Positions 8,794 to 17,775 of a stretch of 64,000 bases of DNA are shown here, one piece after another. The notes under the pieces are model-generated. The model made no database searches and had not been told where the DNA came from. It saw nothing but the letters and a program-made list of their open reading frames with translations. The position numbers were made by a program, and so were the translations under genes. Numbering within the stretch: position 1 is the first letter of the stretch; each line of letters opens with the position of its first letter. The stretch is from Flavobacterium poyangense (GTDB lineage Bacteria > Bacteroidota > Bacteroidia > Flavobacteriales > Flavobacteriaceae), in NCBI RefSeq assembly GCF_011751075.1, contig NZ_JAALLN010000001.1, positions 781,113 through 845,112 of the forward strand, given 5' to 3'.

Positions 8794-9945
8794 CTACAAA
8801 GCGTTTTTTCGTTGCGCTTTCCACCATCTTTCCGGCAATTCCTGATTACAAGCAAGCAAATATTCGTCATAAGAACAGGGTAATAACGTATTTCTTTTTA
8901 GTTTATTGTGCCCGTTAGATTCGTACGGAATCTCAATCCACCAACGATCTGTTTTGTCACTTTTATAAAAGATCAACTCTTCCTCCTCTAAAGGAACAAT
9001 ATACTTTAAATAATTCGCCCTGCTTCCAAACGGGTACTCTTTGGAACGGTAATGATACCCCTCAATAAAATACCAAACGATCTGACCAATAATAGCCGCT
9101 TCCTGTACCGTACTATTATGATTAAAGACTCCAAAAGAAGAGACCTTATCACTAATTCCGGCATATCTCGCCAAAGCACAAATCTCTTTTCCATTAAAAC
9201 CATTAGGCTCAAAAGAAACCATATTCCCTGAAGCTGATGATTTTACCGAATTTAAATCGATACTAACCAAATCTGCGTCTCTGAAAACAGGTTCAGCCAA
9301 AGCAATTTTATTTGAAATCTCACCCAAACGGTAAGCGTCAAAAAACAGTTTTTCAATTAAATCAATTTCTTCCTGAGAATTGTAATACGTCTGAAATCCA
9401 ATATTACAATAATTAAAGAGATTATTAGGCTCATCAATAATAATTTTTGTCAAATATGAGTTAGCAGAAACCGCTTCGTCGTCTTTACCAAAATCAAATT
9501 TATTATCTACCGAAACCATATTTACCATCTGCTCTAAATCGTCATAAGCACGATACATAGCATAGGTTAAATCCTGTGAACCTCCTAAAACTATCGGAAT
9601 CACTTTATTCTTAATTAAAGCTGATGTTACTTTCTTAAGTGCGAAGTAGGTATCCTCTACAGAATCTCCTGCAAGAATATCTCCTAAATCTGCTATAGAT
9701 GCATCCCAATTACCAGGAAACATGCCATAAAATTTCTTTCGAATAGCTGTCAGATTTACCTCATTAATGACTCCACTCTTACGGCGATCTTCTAAAACAC
9801 CAACAATAGCAATACTAACTTTACTAATATCGGGAAACTGATCCTGAGTGTGAAAAACAACCTTACTGCCTAATTCCTGAGAAGACAACGAACTAATGAA
9901 TTTTAATATTCCGTCATTAACCGGTTCTAGAAAATCAAATTCCAT
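8794..9945 (-). CDS. Arginase/formimidoylglutamase-fold protein, metal ligands altered
   Basis: A 383-residue protein with the ureohydrolase fold pattern. The three family signatures are recognisable but changed: GGSQD at 121-125 (His replaced by Gln124), SVDNKFD at 145-151 (His replaced by Lys149, both Asp kept) and SIDLNS at 228-233 (second Asp replaced by Asn232). Three of six manganese ligands are therefore gone, so it is probably not a working arginase, agmatinase or formimidoylglutamase even though automatic annotation would name it so. It lies between topA (3 bases away) and gldK on the same strand. Its role is unknown. Confidence 0.8.
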   Translation of the reverse strand: MEFDFLEPVNDGILKFISSLSSQELGSKVVFHTQDQFPDISKVSIAIVGVLEDRRKSGVINEVNLTAIRKKFYGMFPGNWDASIADLGDILAGDSVEDTYFALKKVTSALIKNKVIPIVLGGSQDLTYAMYRAYDDLEQMVNMVSVDNKFDFGKDDEAVSANSYLTKIIIDEPNNLFNYCNIGFQTYYNSQEEIDLIEKLFFDAYRLGEISNKIALAEPVFRDADLVSIDLNSVKSSASGNMVSFEPNGFNGKEICALARYAGISDKVSSFGVFNHNSTVQEAAIIGQIVWYFIEGYHYRSKEYPFGSRANYLKYIVPLEEEELIFYKSDKTDRWWIEIPYESNGHNKLKRNTLLPCSYDEYLLACNQELPERWWKAQRKNAL

Positions 9946-9948
9946 TTT

Positions 9949-12483
9949 TTATTTCTTTTTAGCAACTGGTTTTTTAGCCGGTGCTTTTTTTGTTGCTGTT
10001 GCTTTTTTAGTTGTTGTCGCTTTTTTAGCCGGTGTTTTCTTTGCCGGTGTTTTTTTGGCAATCATTTCCTGAACCTCAGCCAATGTAAGCTTTGTAGCAT
10101 CAACATCTTTGCTTAATTCAATTTTAATCTTACCTTTTGTGATCACCGAGCGACCCCAACGTGCTTTTTCAACTAAAATTCCTTCATCCTCCCAATTATG
10201 AAGAACTTTATCTATATTTTTCTGTAATTTATCTTCAATCAGTTCTTCAACATCTGCTTGTGATAAATTATCAAAGTTGTATTTTTTATTCACGTTAACA
10301 AAAAGACCGTTCCATTTAATGAAAGGACCAAAACGCCCCACCCCTTTCTGAACAGATTCTCCTTTGTAAACAGCAATCGGTGCATCAGCAAGTGCTTTTT
10401 CATCAATCAATTCCTGAGCTCTTTCTTTAGAAACCCCCAAAGGATCTTCTCCTCTTGGCAAAGAGATAAAAACACTTCCGTGACGTACGTAAGGTCCATA
10501 ACGTCCATTACTCACCTCTACTTCTTCTCCTTTGTATTCTCCTAAGTTTTTAGGCAATAAAAACAAGTTAAGTGCCTCTTCTAATGTGATGTTTCCGATA
10601 TTTTGATCCGACATCAAACTGGCGAATTTTTTATCTTCATCGTCCGCTTCTCCGATCTGAGCCATTGGGCCAAATTTTCCTAAACGAACAGAAACCTGTC
10701 TTCCGTCTGCATCTTTTCCTAAAATTCTTTCTCCGCTTTCACGTTCCGCATTCGCCTCCACTTCTTTTACATTCGGGTGAAATTTATCGTAGAACTCCTT
10801 CATCATGATCGCCCAGTCAATATTTCCTTCAGCAATCTCATCAAAATCCTGCTCTACTTTTGCGGTAAAATTATAATCAAGGATATTTCCAAAATTCTTA
10901 ACAAGGAAATCCGTTACAATAGTTCCGATATCTGTAGGAACTAATTTTCCTTTATCAGAACCTGTATTTTCTTTTAACAACTTTTCACCAACTTTACTGT
11001 TTTGCAAAGTAAGTTGTGTATAATTACGTTCCTGACCCTCAAGAGTTCCTTTTTCAACATAATTTCTGTTGATAATAGTCGAAATAGTTGGCGCATACGT
11101 AGACGGACGTCCGATTCCTAATTCTTCCAGTTTTTTCACCAACGATGCTTCCGTATAACGTGCCGGTGGTCTTGAATATCTTTCGGTAGCGGTAATATAA
11201 TTGTTTGCTAACTTCTCGTTTACTTTTAATGCCGGAAGCATACCTTCCTGCTCTTCCTCATCGTCATCATGTCCTTCTAAGTACACTTTTAAGAAACCTT
11301 CAAAAAGTAAAACTTCTCCTGAAGCTGTAAAAATTTCGCCATGATTATCGGCTTCGATTTTTACGTTTGTTCTTTCCAGTTGTGCATCGCTCATTTGAGA
11401 TGCCAATGTTCTTTTCCAGATCAAATCGTACAAACGAGCCTGATCACGATCAATATTTACGGTATGACGTGACATATCTGTCGGACGAATTGCCTCGTGC
11501 GCCTCTTGTGCTCCTTTGCTTTTAGTTGCAAAAGTTCGTGGCTTAGAGAATTCTTTTCCGTATGATTTTATAATTTCTGCTTCTGCAGCATCCATCGCAT
11601 CTTTAGAAAGATTTACGCTATCGGTTCTCATATACGTAATAAGTCCCGCTTCGTATAAACGCTGTGCTAATTGCATGGTAATACCAACCGGTAAATACAA
11701 CTTTCTGGCCGCTTCTTGTTGTAAAGTCGAAGTTGTAAAAGGTGCTGCCGGTGATTTTTTGGTAGGTTTAGTTTCTAAATCCGCTACCTTATATATAGAA
11801 CCGATATTCTGTTTTAAGAAATCTTCGGCTTCTTTTTTCGTATTGAAATTTTTTGGCAGTTTTGCTTTGAATGCTTTTCCGGCTTCATTAACAAATTCTG
11901 CTACTACGGAGTAACTTGCTACGGCGCTAAAATTCTGAATCTCGCGTTCTCTCTCAACGATCAAACGAACAGAAACAGACTGTACACGACCGGCAGACAG
12001 CCCTCCTTTAATTTTTCTCCATAAAACCGGTGATAATTCATACCCCACCAAACGGTCTAAAACACGACGCGCCTGTTGAGCATTTACTAAATTATAATCA
12101 ATTTCTCTTGGATTGTCAATTGCCTTAAGAATGGCACCTTTGGTAATCTCGTGAAAAACAATTCGCTTTGTCTTTTTGGTATCCAGTTTCAGTTCTTCCG
12201 CAAGATGCCATGAAATAGCTTCCCCTTCGCGGTCCTCATCACTCGCTAACCAAACCATTTCGGCATTTTTAGATAGTGTTTTCAGTTTACTTACTAAAGC
12301 TTTTTTATCAGAAGAAACTTCATATTTAGGTTTAAATCCATTTTCTACATCTACCCCTATTTCCTTTGATGGTAAGTCGGCTATGTGCCCATAACTTGAC
12401 TCTACCTGAAAATCACTTCCTAGAAATTTCTCTATCGTTTTCGCCTTTGCAGGTGATTCCACTATTACTAAATTCTTTGCCAT
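9949..12483 (-). CDS. topA: DNA topoisomerase I
   Basis: Type IA topoisomerase that relaxes negative supercoils. The start is set at ATG 12481-12483 (MAKNLVIVESPAKAK), the family start; an upstream in-frame Met adds 7 unmatched residues and would lie next to the -7 element. Visible: Toprim domain with ASDEDREGEAI, the catalytic tyrosine in GLITYMRTDS, and several C-terminal repeat units (GRYGPYVRHG, GRFGPFIKWNG, ARWGRSVI) without zinc-binding cysteines. The last 35 or so residues are a Lys/Ala/Thr/Pro tail (KKTPAKK repeats) that probably binds DNA, common in Bacteroidota TopA. Confidence 0.96.
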   Translation of the reverse strand: MAKNLVIVESPAKAKTIEKFLGSDFQVESSYGHIADLPSKEIGVDVENGFKPKYEVSSDKKALVSKLKTLSKNAEMVWLASDEDREGEAISWHLAEELKLDTKKTKRIVFHEITKGAILKAIDNPREIDYNLVNAQQARRVLDRLVGYELSPVLWRKIKGGLSAGRVQSVSVRLIVEREREIQNFSAVASYSVVAEFVNEAGKAFKAKLPKNFNTKKEAEDFLKQNIGSIYKVADLETKPTKKSPAAPFTTSTLQQEAARKLYLPVGITMQLAQRLYEAGLITYMRTDSVNLSKDAMDAAEAEIIKSYGKEFSKPRTFATKSKGAQEAHEAIRPTDMSRHTVNIDRDQARLYDLIWKRTLASQMSDAQLERTNVKIEADNHGEIFTASGEVLLFEGFLKVYLEGHDDDEEEQEGMLPALKVNEKLANNYITATERYSRPPARYTEASLVKKLEELGIGRPSTYAPTISTIINRNYVEKGTLEGQERNYTQLTLQNSKVGEKLLKENTGSDKGKLVPTDIGTIVTDFLVKNFGNILDYNFTAKVEQDFDEIAEGNIDWAIMMKEFYDKFHPNVKEVEANAERESGERILGKDADGRQVSVRLGKFGPMAQIGEADDEDKKFASLMSDQNIGNITLEEALNLFLLPKNLGEYKGEEVEVSNGRYGPYVRHGSVFISLPRGEDPLGVSKERAQELIDEKALADAPIAVYKGESVQKGVGRFGPFIKWNGLFVNVNKKYNFDNLSQADVEELIEDKLQKNIDKVLHNWEDEGILVEKARWGRSVITKGKIKIELSKDVDATKLTLAEVQEMIAKKTPAKKTPAKKATTTKKATATKKAPAKKPVAKKK

Positions 12484-12501
12484 TGCTCTATTTTTCTGCA
12501 A

Positions 12502-12509
12502 CAAAAGTA
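12502..12509 (-). promoter_or_regulatory. Probable -7 element of the topA promoter
   Basis: TACTTTTG on the minus strand matches TAnnTTTG, about 19 bases before the chosen topA ATG. No clear TTG was found upstream at -33. Confidence 0.45.
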
Positions 12510-12802
12510 TCTATTTTTTTTAAATATTAACCTTGCTTATTGATTTTTGAAGTATTTTAATAATATGTTTCTAAAAATTACAGATTTATCTGTAAACATC
12601 ACGATTACATATATAGGTATAAGTTTTAAGAGTTTATACTCCAAAAATGTGTGATTTTTAACACCAAAAATCTCATAACTCTTATCAAAACTGCGGTAAT
12701 TCTTAACCAGTCCTTAGCAAAAATCACATTGCTCTCCATTTTCTCCAGCTTCATTTGGTTTCGTTATATTTGTTATTCACAATGACCCTAAAAAAGAGTA
12801 GC

Positions 12803-14392
12803 ATGAAACGAACAGAACAGCTAACCAAACTAAAACAAACCCCGCAATGGGATGTTATCGTGATTGGAGGTGGCGCAAGCGGACTCGGGACTGCCCTTGA
12901 TGCCGCAAGCAGAGGGTACAAAACCGTTTTGGTTGAAGCAGTAGATTTTGCAAAAGGCACTTCCAGCAGGAGCACTAAATTAGTTCATGGTGGTGTTCGT
13001 TATCTCGAGCAAGGCAATATTCCTTTGGTACATGAAGCTTTAAAAGAAAGAGGTTTACTGGCGCAAAATGCAGGTCATTTAGTCAAAAACCAGTCCTTTG
13101 TTATACCCAATTACAATTGGTGGGGTGGTTATTTCTATACCATCGGTCTTACGATTTATGATCTGCTGGCCGGCAGACTAAGTTTAGGACGCTCTAAATA
13201 CCTCTCAAAGGAAAAAACCGTAGCATTGCTTCCTACGGTAGAACCAAAAAGTCTCAAAAGTGGCGTTATTTACCAAGACGGACAATTTGATGATTCTCGT
13301 CTGGCCATAAATATTGCACAAACTGCCGTAGAACAAGGAGCCTGCGTTCTCAATTATTTTAAAGTCATGAATCTGCTAAAAGACGATAACAATCAGGTCA
13401 CAGGTGTTCAGGCGATTGACCATGAAACGGGTGACAAATACAATATAAAAGGCACAGCGGTCATAAACGCAACCGGTGTTTTTACCAATGCGATCATGAA
13501 ACTAAACGATACCGTGTACAAAAAATACATTGTTCCAAGTCAGGGAATTCATTTAGTATTTGATCATTCCTTTTTACCGGGCGATCAGGCATTAATGATT
13601 CCAAAAACAAGTGACGGCAGAGTATTGTTCGCAGTGCCCTGGCACAATAAAATAGTAGTAGGAACCACCGATACTTTAATTAGAAAACACAGTCTGGAGC
13701 CCATTGCACTGGAAACAGAAATCGAATTTATTTTAGAAACCGCGCAACGCTTTTTAACAAAAAAACCAACACGCGCAGATGTCCTCTCTGTTTTTGCAGG
13801 GCTAAGACCATTGGCCGCACCAAAGGAAGAAGGAAAAAGTACCAAAGAAGTATCCAGAAGTCACAAGATCATTGTCTCTGAAACCGGATTGATAACCATA
13901 ACGGGAGGAAAATGGACTACTTACAGAAAAATAGCAGAAGACATTATAAACAAAGCCATCGCCGTACATCGTTTACCTAAAAAGAAATGCAAAACAGAAC
14001 AACTCTCCATTCACGGAAATTTAAAAACAGATTCAACAGCGAGAGCCAATCATTTATACATCTACGGAACTGACATTCCTAAAATAGCAGAATTACAAAA
14101 TAACGAGCCTGAACTAAAAGAAAAACTACATCCGAATTACGACTATACTATAGCAGAAGTTGCCTGGGCTGTTCGTTACGAAATGGCCAGAACGGTAGAT
14201 GATGTACTGGCAAGAAGAGTTCGTTTGTTATTTTTAGACGCAAGGGCAGCCATTAGCTGCTGCGAAAAAGTAGCTCAATTACTGGCAAAAGAACTTGGTC
14301 ATGACGAAAAATGGATTCATAGGCAAATAGCCGAGTTTAAACATCTTGCCAACGGATTCTTATTGTCCGAATTTCACGAAAAACAAACCTAA
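12803..14392 (+). CDS. glpD: Glycerol-3-phosphate dehydrogenase (FAD)
   Basis: Oxidises sn-glycerol-3-phosphate to dihydroxyacetone phosphate and passes electrons to quinone at the inner membrane. The start is placed at ATG 12803 (MKRTEQL). The frame is open further up to 12755, but a TATATTTG promoter-like element lies about 30-36 bases before this ATG, inside that extension. FAD-binding motif GGGASG is near residue 22, then SSRSTKLVHGGVRYLEQG, typical of GlpD, and a C-terminal helical domain. The protein is about 529 residues, normal for the family. It stands with glpK and glpF on the same strand. Confidence 0.94.
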   Translation: MKRTEQLTKLKQTPQWDVIVIGGGASGLGTALDAASRGYKTVLVEAVDFAKGTSSRSTKLVHGGVRYLEQGNIPLVHEALKERGLLAQNAGHLVKNQSFVIPNYNWWGGYFYTIGLTIYDLLAGRLSLGRSKYLSKEKTVALLPTVEPKSLKSGVIYQDGQFDDSRLAINIAQTAVEQGACVLNYFKVMNLLKDDNNQVTGVQAIDHETGDKYNIKGTAVINATGVFTNAIMKLNDTVYKKYIVPSQGIHLVFDHSFLPGDQALMIPKTSDGRVLFAVPWHNKIVVGTTDTLIRKHSLEPIALETEIEFILETAQRFLTKKPTRADVLSVFAGLRPLAAPKEEGKSTKEVSRSHKIIVSETGLITITGGKWTTYRKIAEDIINKAIAVHRLPKKKCKTEQLSIHGNLKTDSTARANHLYIYGTDIPKIAELQNNEPELKEKLHPNYDYTIAEVAWAVRYEMARTVDDVLARRVRLLFLDARAAISCCEKVAQLLAKELGHDEKWIHRQIAEFKHLANGFLLSEFHEKQT

Positions 14393-14410
14393 CTGACTTA
14401 AATTACCAAC

Positions 14411-14682
14411 TGTAAAATGTAAAATGTAAAATGTGAAATGTGAAATGTGAAAAGCAAAATGTAAAATGTGAAAAGCGATAAGTTTTGTTTAATTGATTAC
14501 TATCTTGCATTGTACGAACATATAGTTGTGTCATATCGCTGAAATACAGTAACAATACACTTAAATTCTAACGCTTCGCTTAAAAACAAGAAAATCAGTT
14601 AATTAAATTATTTATCCTTTCAAACTAGCATATCACATTTTACATTTTACAATATACATTTTACAATATACATTTTACAACT
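14411..14682. repeat. TGTAAAATG tandem arrays in inverted orientation
   Basis: The 321-base gap between glpD and glpK. A short array of TGTAAAATG/TGTGAAATG units runs from 14411 to 14475, and its reverse complement (CATTTTACA with ATA spacers) runs from 14632 to 14682, ending about 30 bases before glpK. The two arms could pair over roughly 50 bases across a 155-base middle. No other gene is seen here. The middle presumably carries the glpK promoter, but no confident element was found. Confidence 0.7.
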
Positions 14683-14713
14683 AGCAACTTAAATTAACCA
14701 CATACCAACCACT

Positions 14714-16210
14714 ATGCAAAATAAACTAATCTTAACATTGGATCAGGGAACCACCTCCTCGAGAGCGATCGTATTTAATCATGATGGCGAAATTGTGAGC
14801 ATTTCTCAAAAATCCTACGAACAAATTTTTCCAAAACCGGGATGGGTAGAACACGATCCTAATGAGATCTGGTATTCGCAAATCAGTGTTGCAGCCGAAG
14901 TTATTGCAAAAGTGGGAATTTCAGGAAGAGAAATCGCTGCAATCGGCATCACCAACCAACGCGAAACTACTATTGTTTGGGACCGGGAAACCAGCGAACC
15001 CTTGTACAATGCCATTGTTTGGCAAGATCGCCGAACTGCCAAATATTGCGATGAACTAAAAGCACAAGGCCATTCTGATATGATTCAGAAAAAAACAGGT
15101 CTGATACTGGACGCCTACTTTTCAGGAACTAAGTTAAAATGGATTTTAGACAATGTTGAAGGGGCACGCGAAAAAGCAGAGCAAGGAAAACTGTGCTTTG
15201 GAACTGTAGACACCTGGCTCATCTGGAAACTAACCCGAGGTAAAATGTTTATGACAGATGTTTCTAATGCCAGCAGAACCTTACTCCTAAATATTCATAC
15301 CCTGGAATGGGATCCCGAGTTATTGGAATTATTTGACATTCCAAGAGCCATGTTACCCGAAGTAAAACAAAGCAGCGAAATATACGGGGAAACGAGTACT
15401 ACTCTATTTTCTACAAAAATTCCCATTTCGGGTGTAGCCGGAGATCAGCAGGCAGCACTTTTTGGACAATTATGCACCGAACCCGGAATGATGAAAAATA
15501 CCTACGGAACGGGTTGTTTTATGTTAATGAACACCGGAGATCAACCTGTTTATTCTAAAAACAATCTACTGACTACAGTCGCCTGGAAAATAAACGGCAA
15601 AACAACTTATGCCCTGGAAGGAAGTGTTTTTGTAGGTGGAGCAGCGGTACAATGGCTACGAGACGGTGCAAAAATGATTAACTCCTCAGACGAAATCGAA
15701 GCCTTAGCGGCAAGTGTTCCGGACAATGGTGGTGTTTATTTTGTCCCTGCACTGACAGGATTAGGTGCCCCACATTGGGATCAATATGCCAGAGGAGCCA
15801 TCTTAGGGATTACCCGTGGTACTACAAGCGCACATATAGCACGAGCCACTTTAGAAGGAATCGCTTATCAGGTATTTGATTTAGCAAAATCAATGGAAGC
15901 CGACTCCGGAAATGCAGGAAAAGAATTAAGAGTAGATGGCGGAGCGGTAGTAAACAATCTACTGTTGCAATTTCAATCGGATTTATTTGGCTTTAAAGTT
16001 ATACGTCCCAAAACTTTGGAAACAACAGCCCTGGGCGCCGCCTATCTGGCCGGATTAGCTGTCGGGTATTGGGAAAGTGTAGACGAGTTACAAAAACAAT
16101 GGTCTGTAGACAGAATATTTTCGCCTGAAATGCCAAAAACAGAAGTAGACCAACTTGTACACGATTGGAACAAAGCCGTCGGACGCACTACAAAATGGAT
16201 TGAGGATTAG
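14714..16210 (+). CDS. glpK: Glycerol kinase
   Basis: A 498-residue FGGY-family kinase that phosphorylates glycerol to glycerol-3-phosphate with ATP. The N-terminal phosphate loop [12 protein letters not shown] (residues 8-19) and the substrate-binding [12 protein letters not shown] and IVWQDRR stretches are intact. [12 protein letters not shown] and the C-terminal [14 protein letters not shown] also fit. Length matches GlpK (about 500). Its product feeds GlpD encoded upstream, and the facilitator GlpF follows downstream. Confidence 0.96.
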   Translation: MQNKLILTLDQGTTSSRAIVFNHDGEIVSISQKSYEQIFPKPGWVEHDPNEIWYSQISVAAEVIAKVGISGREIAAIGITNQRETTIVWDRETSEPLYNAIVWQDRRTAKYCDELKAQGHSDMIQKKTGLILDAYFSGTKLKWILDNVEGAREKAEQGKLCFGTVDTWLIWKLTRGKMFMTDVSNASRTLLLNIHTLEWDPELLELFDIPRAMLPEVKQSSEIYGETSTTLFSTKIPISGVAGDQQAALFGQLCTEPGMMKNTYGTGCFMLMNTGDQPVYSKNNLLTTVAWKINGKTTYALEGSVFVGGAAVQWLRDGAKMINSSDEIEALAASVPDNGGVYFVPALTGLGAPHWDQYARGAILGITRGTTSAHIARATLEGIAYQVFDLAKSMEADSGNAGKELRVDGGAVVNNLLLQFQSDLFGFKVIRPKTLETTALGAAYLAGLAVGYWESVDELQKQWSVDRIFSPEMPKTEVDQLVHDWNKAVGRTTKWIED

Positions 16211-16290
16211 CTCATTAAGCACATTTTTTAACAAATAGAAACATCATTTTTAAAACTGCATAATAGGCGTTTCACTTGCCACGAAGATTT

Positions 16291-16377
16291 TTTTTTCACG
16301 CAGATTTAGCAGATTATGCGGATCTTTTTGTTTGCGGTAAAACTCTTCAAATAAATCTGCTGAATCTGCGTGAAAAA
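16291..16377. repeat. CGCAGATTTAGCAGAT inverted repeat, copy 1
   Basis: Arms 16291-16315 and 16353-16377 are nearly reverse complements (CACGCAGATTTAGCAGATT against AATCTGCTGAATCTGCGTG). A second copy with other central bases lies at 31391-31473. It is noncoding and sits between glpK and glpF. Confidence 0.8.
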
Positions 16378-16450
16378 CTTTACACACAACTATATATTAA
16401 ATACAATTCAAAAGAATCTCCCTAAGTTTATTAACCTAAAACATACAAAA

Positions 16451-17182
16451 ATGACTCCATTTACAGCTGAAATAATAGGAACCATGCTTCTTATATTACT
16501 AGGAAACGGCGTAGTTGCAAACGTAGTTTTAAAAAATACTAAAGGCAACAATTCAGGATGGATGGTAATTACTACAGCCTGGGCTTTAGCTGTTTTTGTT
16601 GGCGTTCAGGTTGCAGGCCCGGTTAGTGGCGCGCACTTAAATCCTGCCGTAACTGTTGGCTTGGCCATTGCCGGAAAATTTTCATGGGCTTTGGTCCCTT
16701 CATATATTATTGCTCAAATAATTGGTGCTATGGCGGGAGCGTTTTTGGTTTGGCTCTTTCACAAAGATCATTTTGCTGCCACAGAAGATGAGGGCGCCAA
16801 ATTAGCTTGTTTTAGTACCAGTCCGGCAATCAGAAATCCATTTTCAAATCTTATCAGCGAAATAATCGGAACATTTGTACTTGTCTTTGTGATCTTTTAT
16901 TTTTCCGATCCAAGCATTACACTGGCTGCCGATCCATCTGCAAAAATAGGATTAGGTTCAGCAGGTGCTATTCCTGTTACCTTTTTGGTTTGGGGTATCG
17001 GTTTGTCTTTGGGGGGTACCACAGGTTATGCAATTAATCCGGCTCGTGATTTAGGCCCACGAATTATACACACTCTTCTTCCAATCAAAGGAAGCAGCGA
17101 CTGGAACTATGCCTGGATTCCCATTGCAGGACCGCTGTTAGGAGCCGCTTTAGCTGCCATTTTATATGGAGTTTTAAGCTAA
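16451..17182 (+). CDS. glpF: Glycerol uptake facilitator / aquaporin
   Basis: A 243-residue six-helix MIP-family channel. The start is ATG 16451 (MTPFTAEIIG); an upstream in-frame GTG at 16370 lies inside an intergenic repeat and would add a hydrophilic leader. Both pore motifs are present: HLNPAVT in the first half and NPARD in the second. The Asp after NPAR is typical of glycerol-conducting members, which fits the neighbours glpK and glpD. It passes glycerol by diffusion across the inner membrane. Confidence 0.92.
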   Translation: MTPFTAEIIGTMLLILLGNGVVANVVLKNTKGNNSGWMVITTAWALAVFVGVQVAGPVSGAHLNPAVTVGLAIAGKFSWALVPSYIIAQIIGAMAGAFLVWLFHKDHFAATEDEGAKLACFSTSPAIRNPFSNLISEIIGTFVLVFVIFYFSDPSITLAADPSAKIGLGSAGAIPVTFLVWGIGLSLGGTTGYAINPARDLGPRIIHTLLPIKGSSDWNYAWIPIAGPLLGAALAAILYGVLS

Positions 17183-17324
17183 AATTTGCCACTAATTGCA
17201 CGAATTTTCACGAATTACTTTGTTTTTACTCCGAACCCGGTTGTTTAATTGCAATCAATTCAAATTGCTACTTGATCACTTTATTTAATTGCAATCCGAA
17301 TACAAATAATAAAAGTCTTATTTG

Positions 17325-17458
17325 AATTGCCTCCAGTTTTTAACTGGTGGTTGTATAAGAAAGACACAAAGGCTTTAGCCGAACCTTCAAAGAATTTGGC
17401 TAAAGCCTATTTAATTATTGATCAATTCTCTACCTCCAGTTAAAAACTGGAGGCAATT
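17325..17458. repeat. Nested palindromic element, CCTCCAGTTTTTAACTGG ends
   Basis: Perfect 23-bp outer arms at 17325-17347 and 17436-17458, and perfect 11-bp inner arms (AGGCTTTAGCC) at 17370-17380 and 17398-17408. The whole 134-base unit can fold into a two-level hairpin. It looks like a small non-autonomous mobile or REP-type element. No flanking target duplication is obvious. Confidence 0.75.
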
Positions 17459-17583
17459 GATATAGACCAATCAAAAAAAAATCTGTGAAATCTGTGAAAT
17501 CTGTGGCTATTCTCTTTTTTGCCACAGATTAAAGAATTAAAGGGATTATTTATAAGTAAAAAAACAATTCGTGAAAATTCGTG

Positions 17584-17615
17584 CAATTGCTTCGCCTGTT
17601 CGCTATCGCTCGAGT
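17584..17615 (-). repeat. CTCGAGCGATAGCGAACAGG repeat, copy 1 (inverted)
   Basis: This 32-base core is the reverse complement of those at 25599-25630 and 25751-25782. It is joined to an ATTCGTGAAAATTCGTG half-repeat. It is noncoding and more GC-rich than its surroundings. Confidence 0.8.
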
Positions 17616-17710
17616 CGCGGCAAGCATTTTTTGAGTCCAATTCACGAAAAGGCAGCTTGTTTTGCCTCCAGAAAAAACTCAAAAACAATGTTAAATCTTC
17701 ATCTGACATC

Positions 17711-17742
17711 TTGTCATAATCATTCAAATAATTGTACCTTTG
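17711..17742 (+). promoter_or_regulatory. miaB promoter (-33 TTG, -7 TACCTTTG)
   Basis: TTG at 17711-17713 and TACCTTTG at 17735-17742 are separated by 21 bases, matching the Flavobacterium consensus TTG-N17-23-TAnnTTTG. The predicted transcript would start about 25 bases before the miaB ATG at 17776. Confidence 0.7.
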
Positions 17743-17775
17743 CCACCTTATTAAAATTCACTTCTGAAAGTGCTT

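Larger units (their letters stand above)
17183..17775. other. 593-base gap filled with intergenic repeats and the miaB promoter
   Basis: This gap between glpF and miaB has no credible gene. It holds a CACGAATT-type repeat at 17188-17222, a nested palindrome at 17325-17458, CTGTGAAAT tandem words at 17484-17510 with a GCCACAGATTAA word at 17520, an element with CAATTGCTTCGCCTG at 17584-17615, and the miaB promoter at 17711-17742. Short open frames here run through the repeats and are not believed. Confidence 0.75.

Noticed and set aside
12755..12802. Upstream start of glpD
   Set aside because: It begins at TTG, lacks family similarity and contains the TATATTTG promoter-like element.
14411..14475. 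Short regular repeats that could suggest a CRISPR array
   Set aside because: Units are about 8-9 bases with no spacers, and no cas genes are present.
17440..17775. Several short frames in the gap before miaB
   Set aside because: They are made of repeat words and overlap the palindrome and the promoter.
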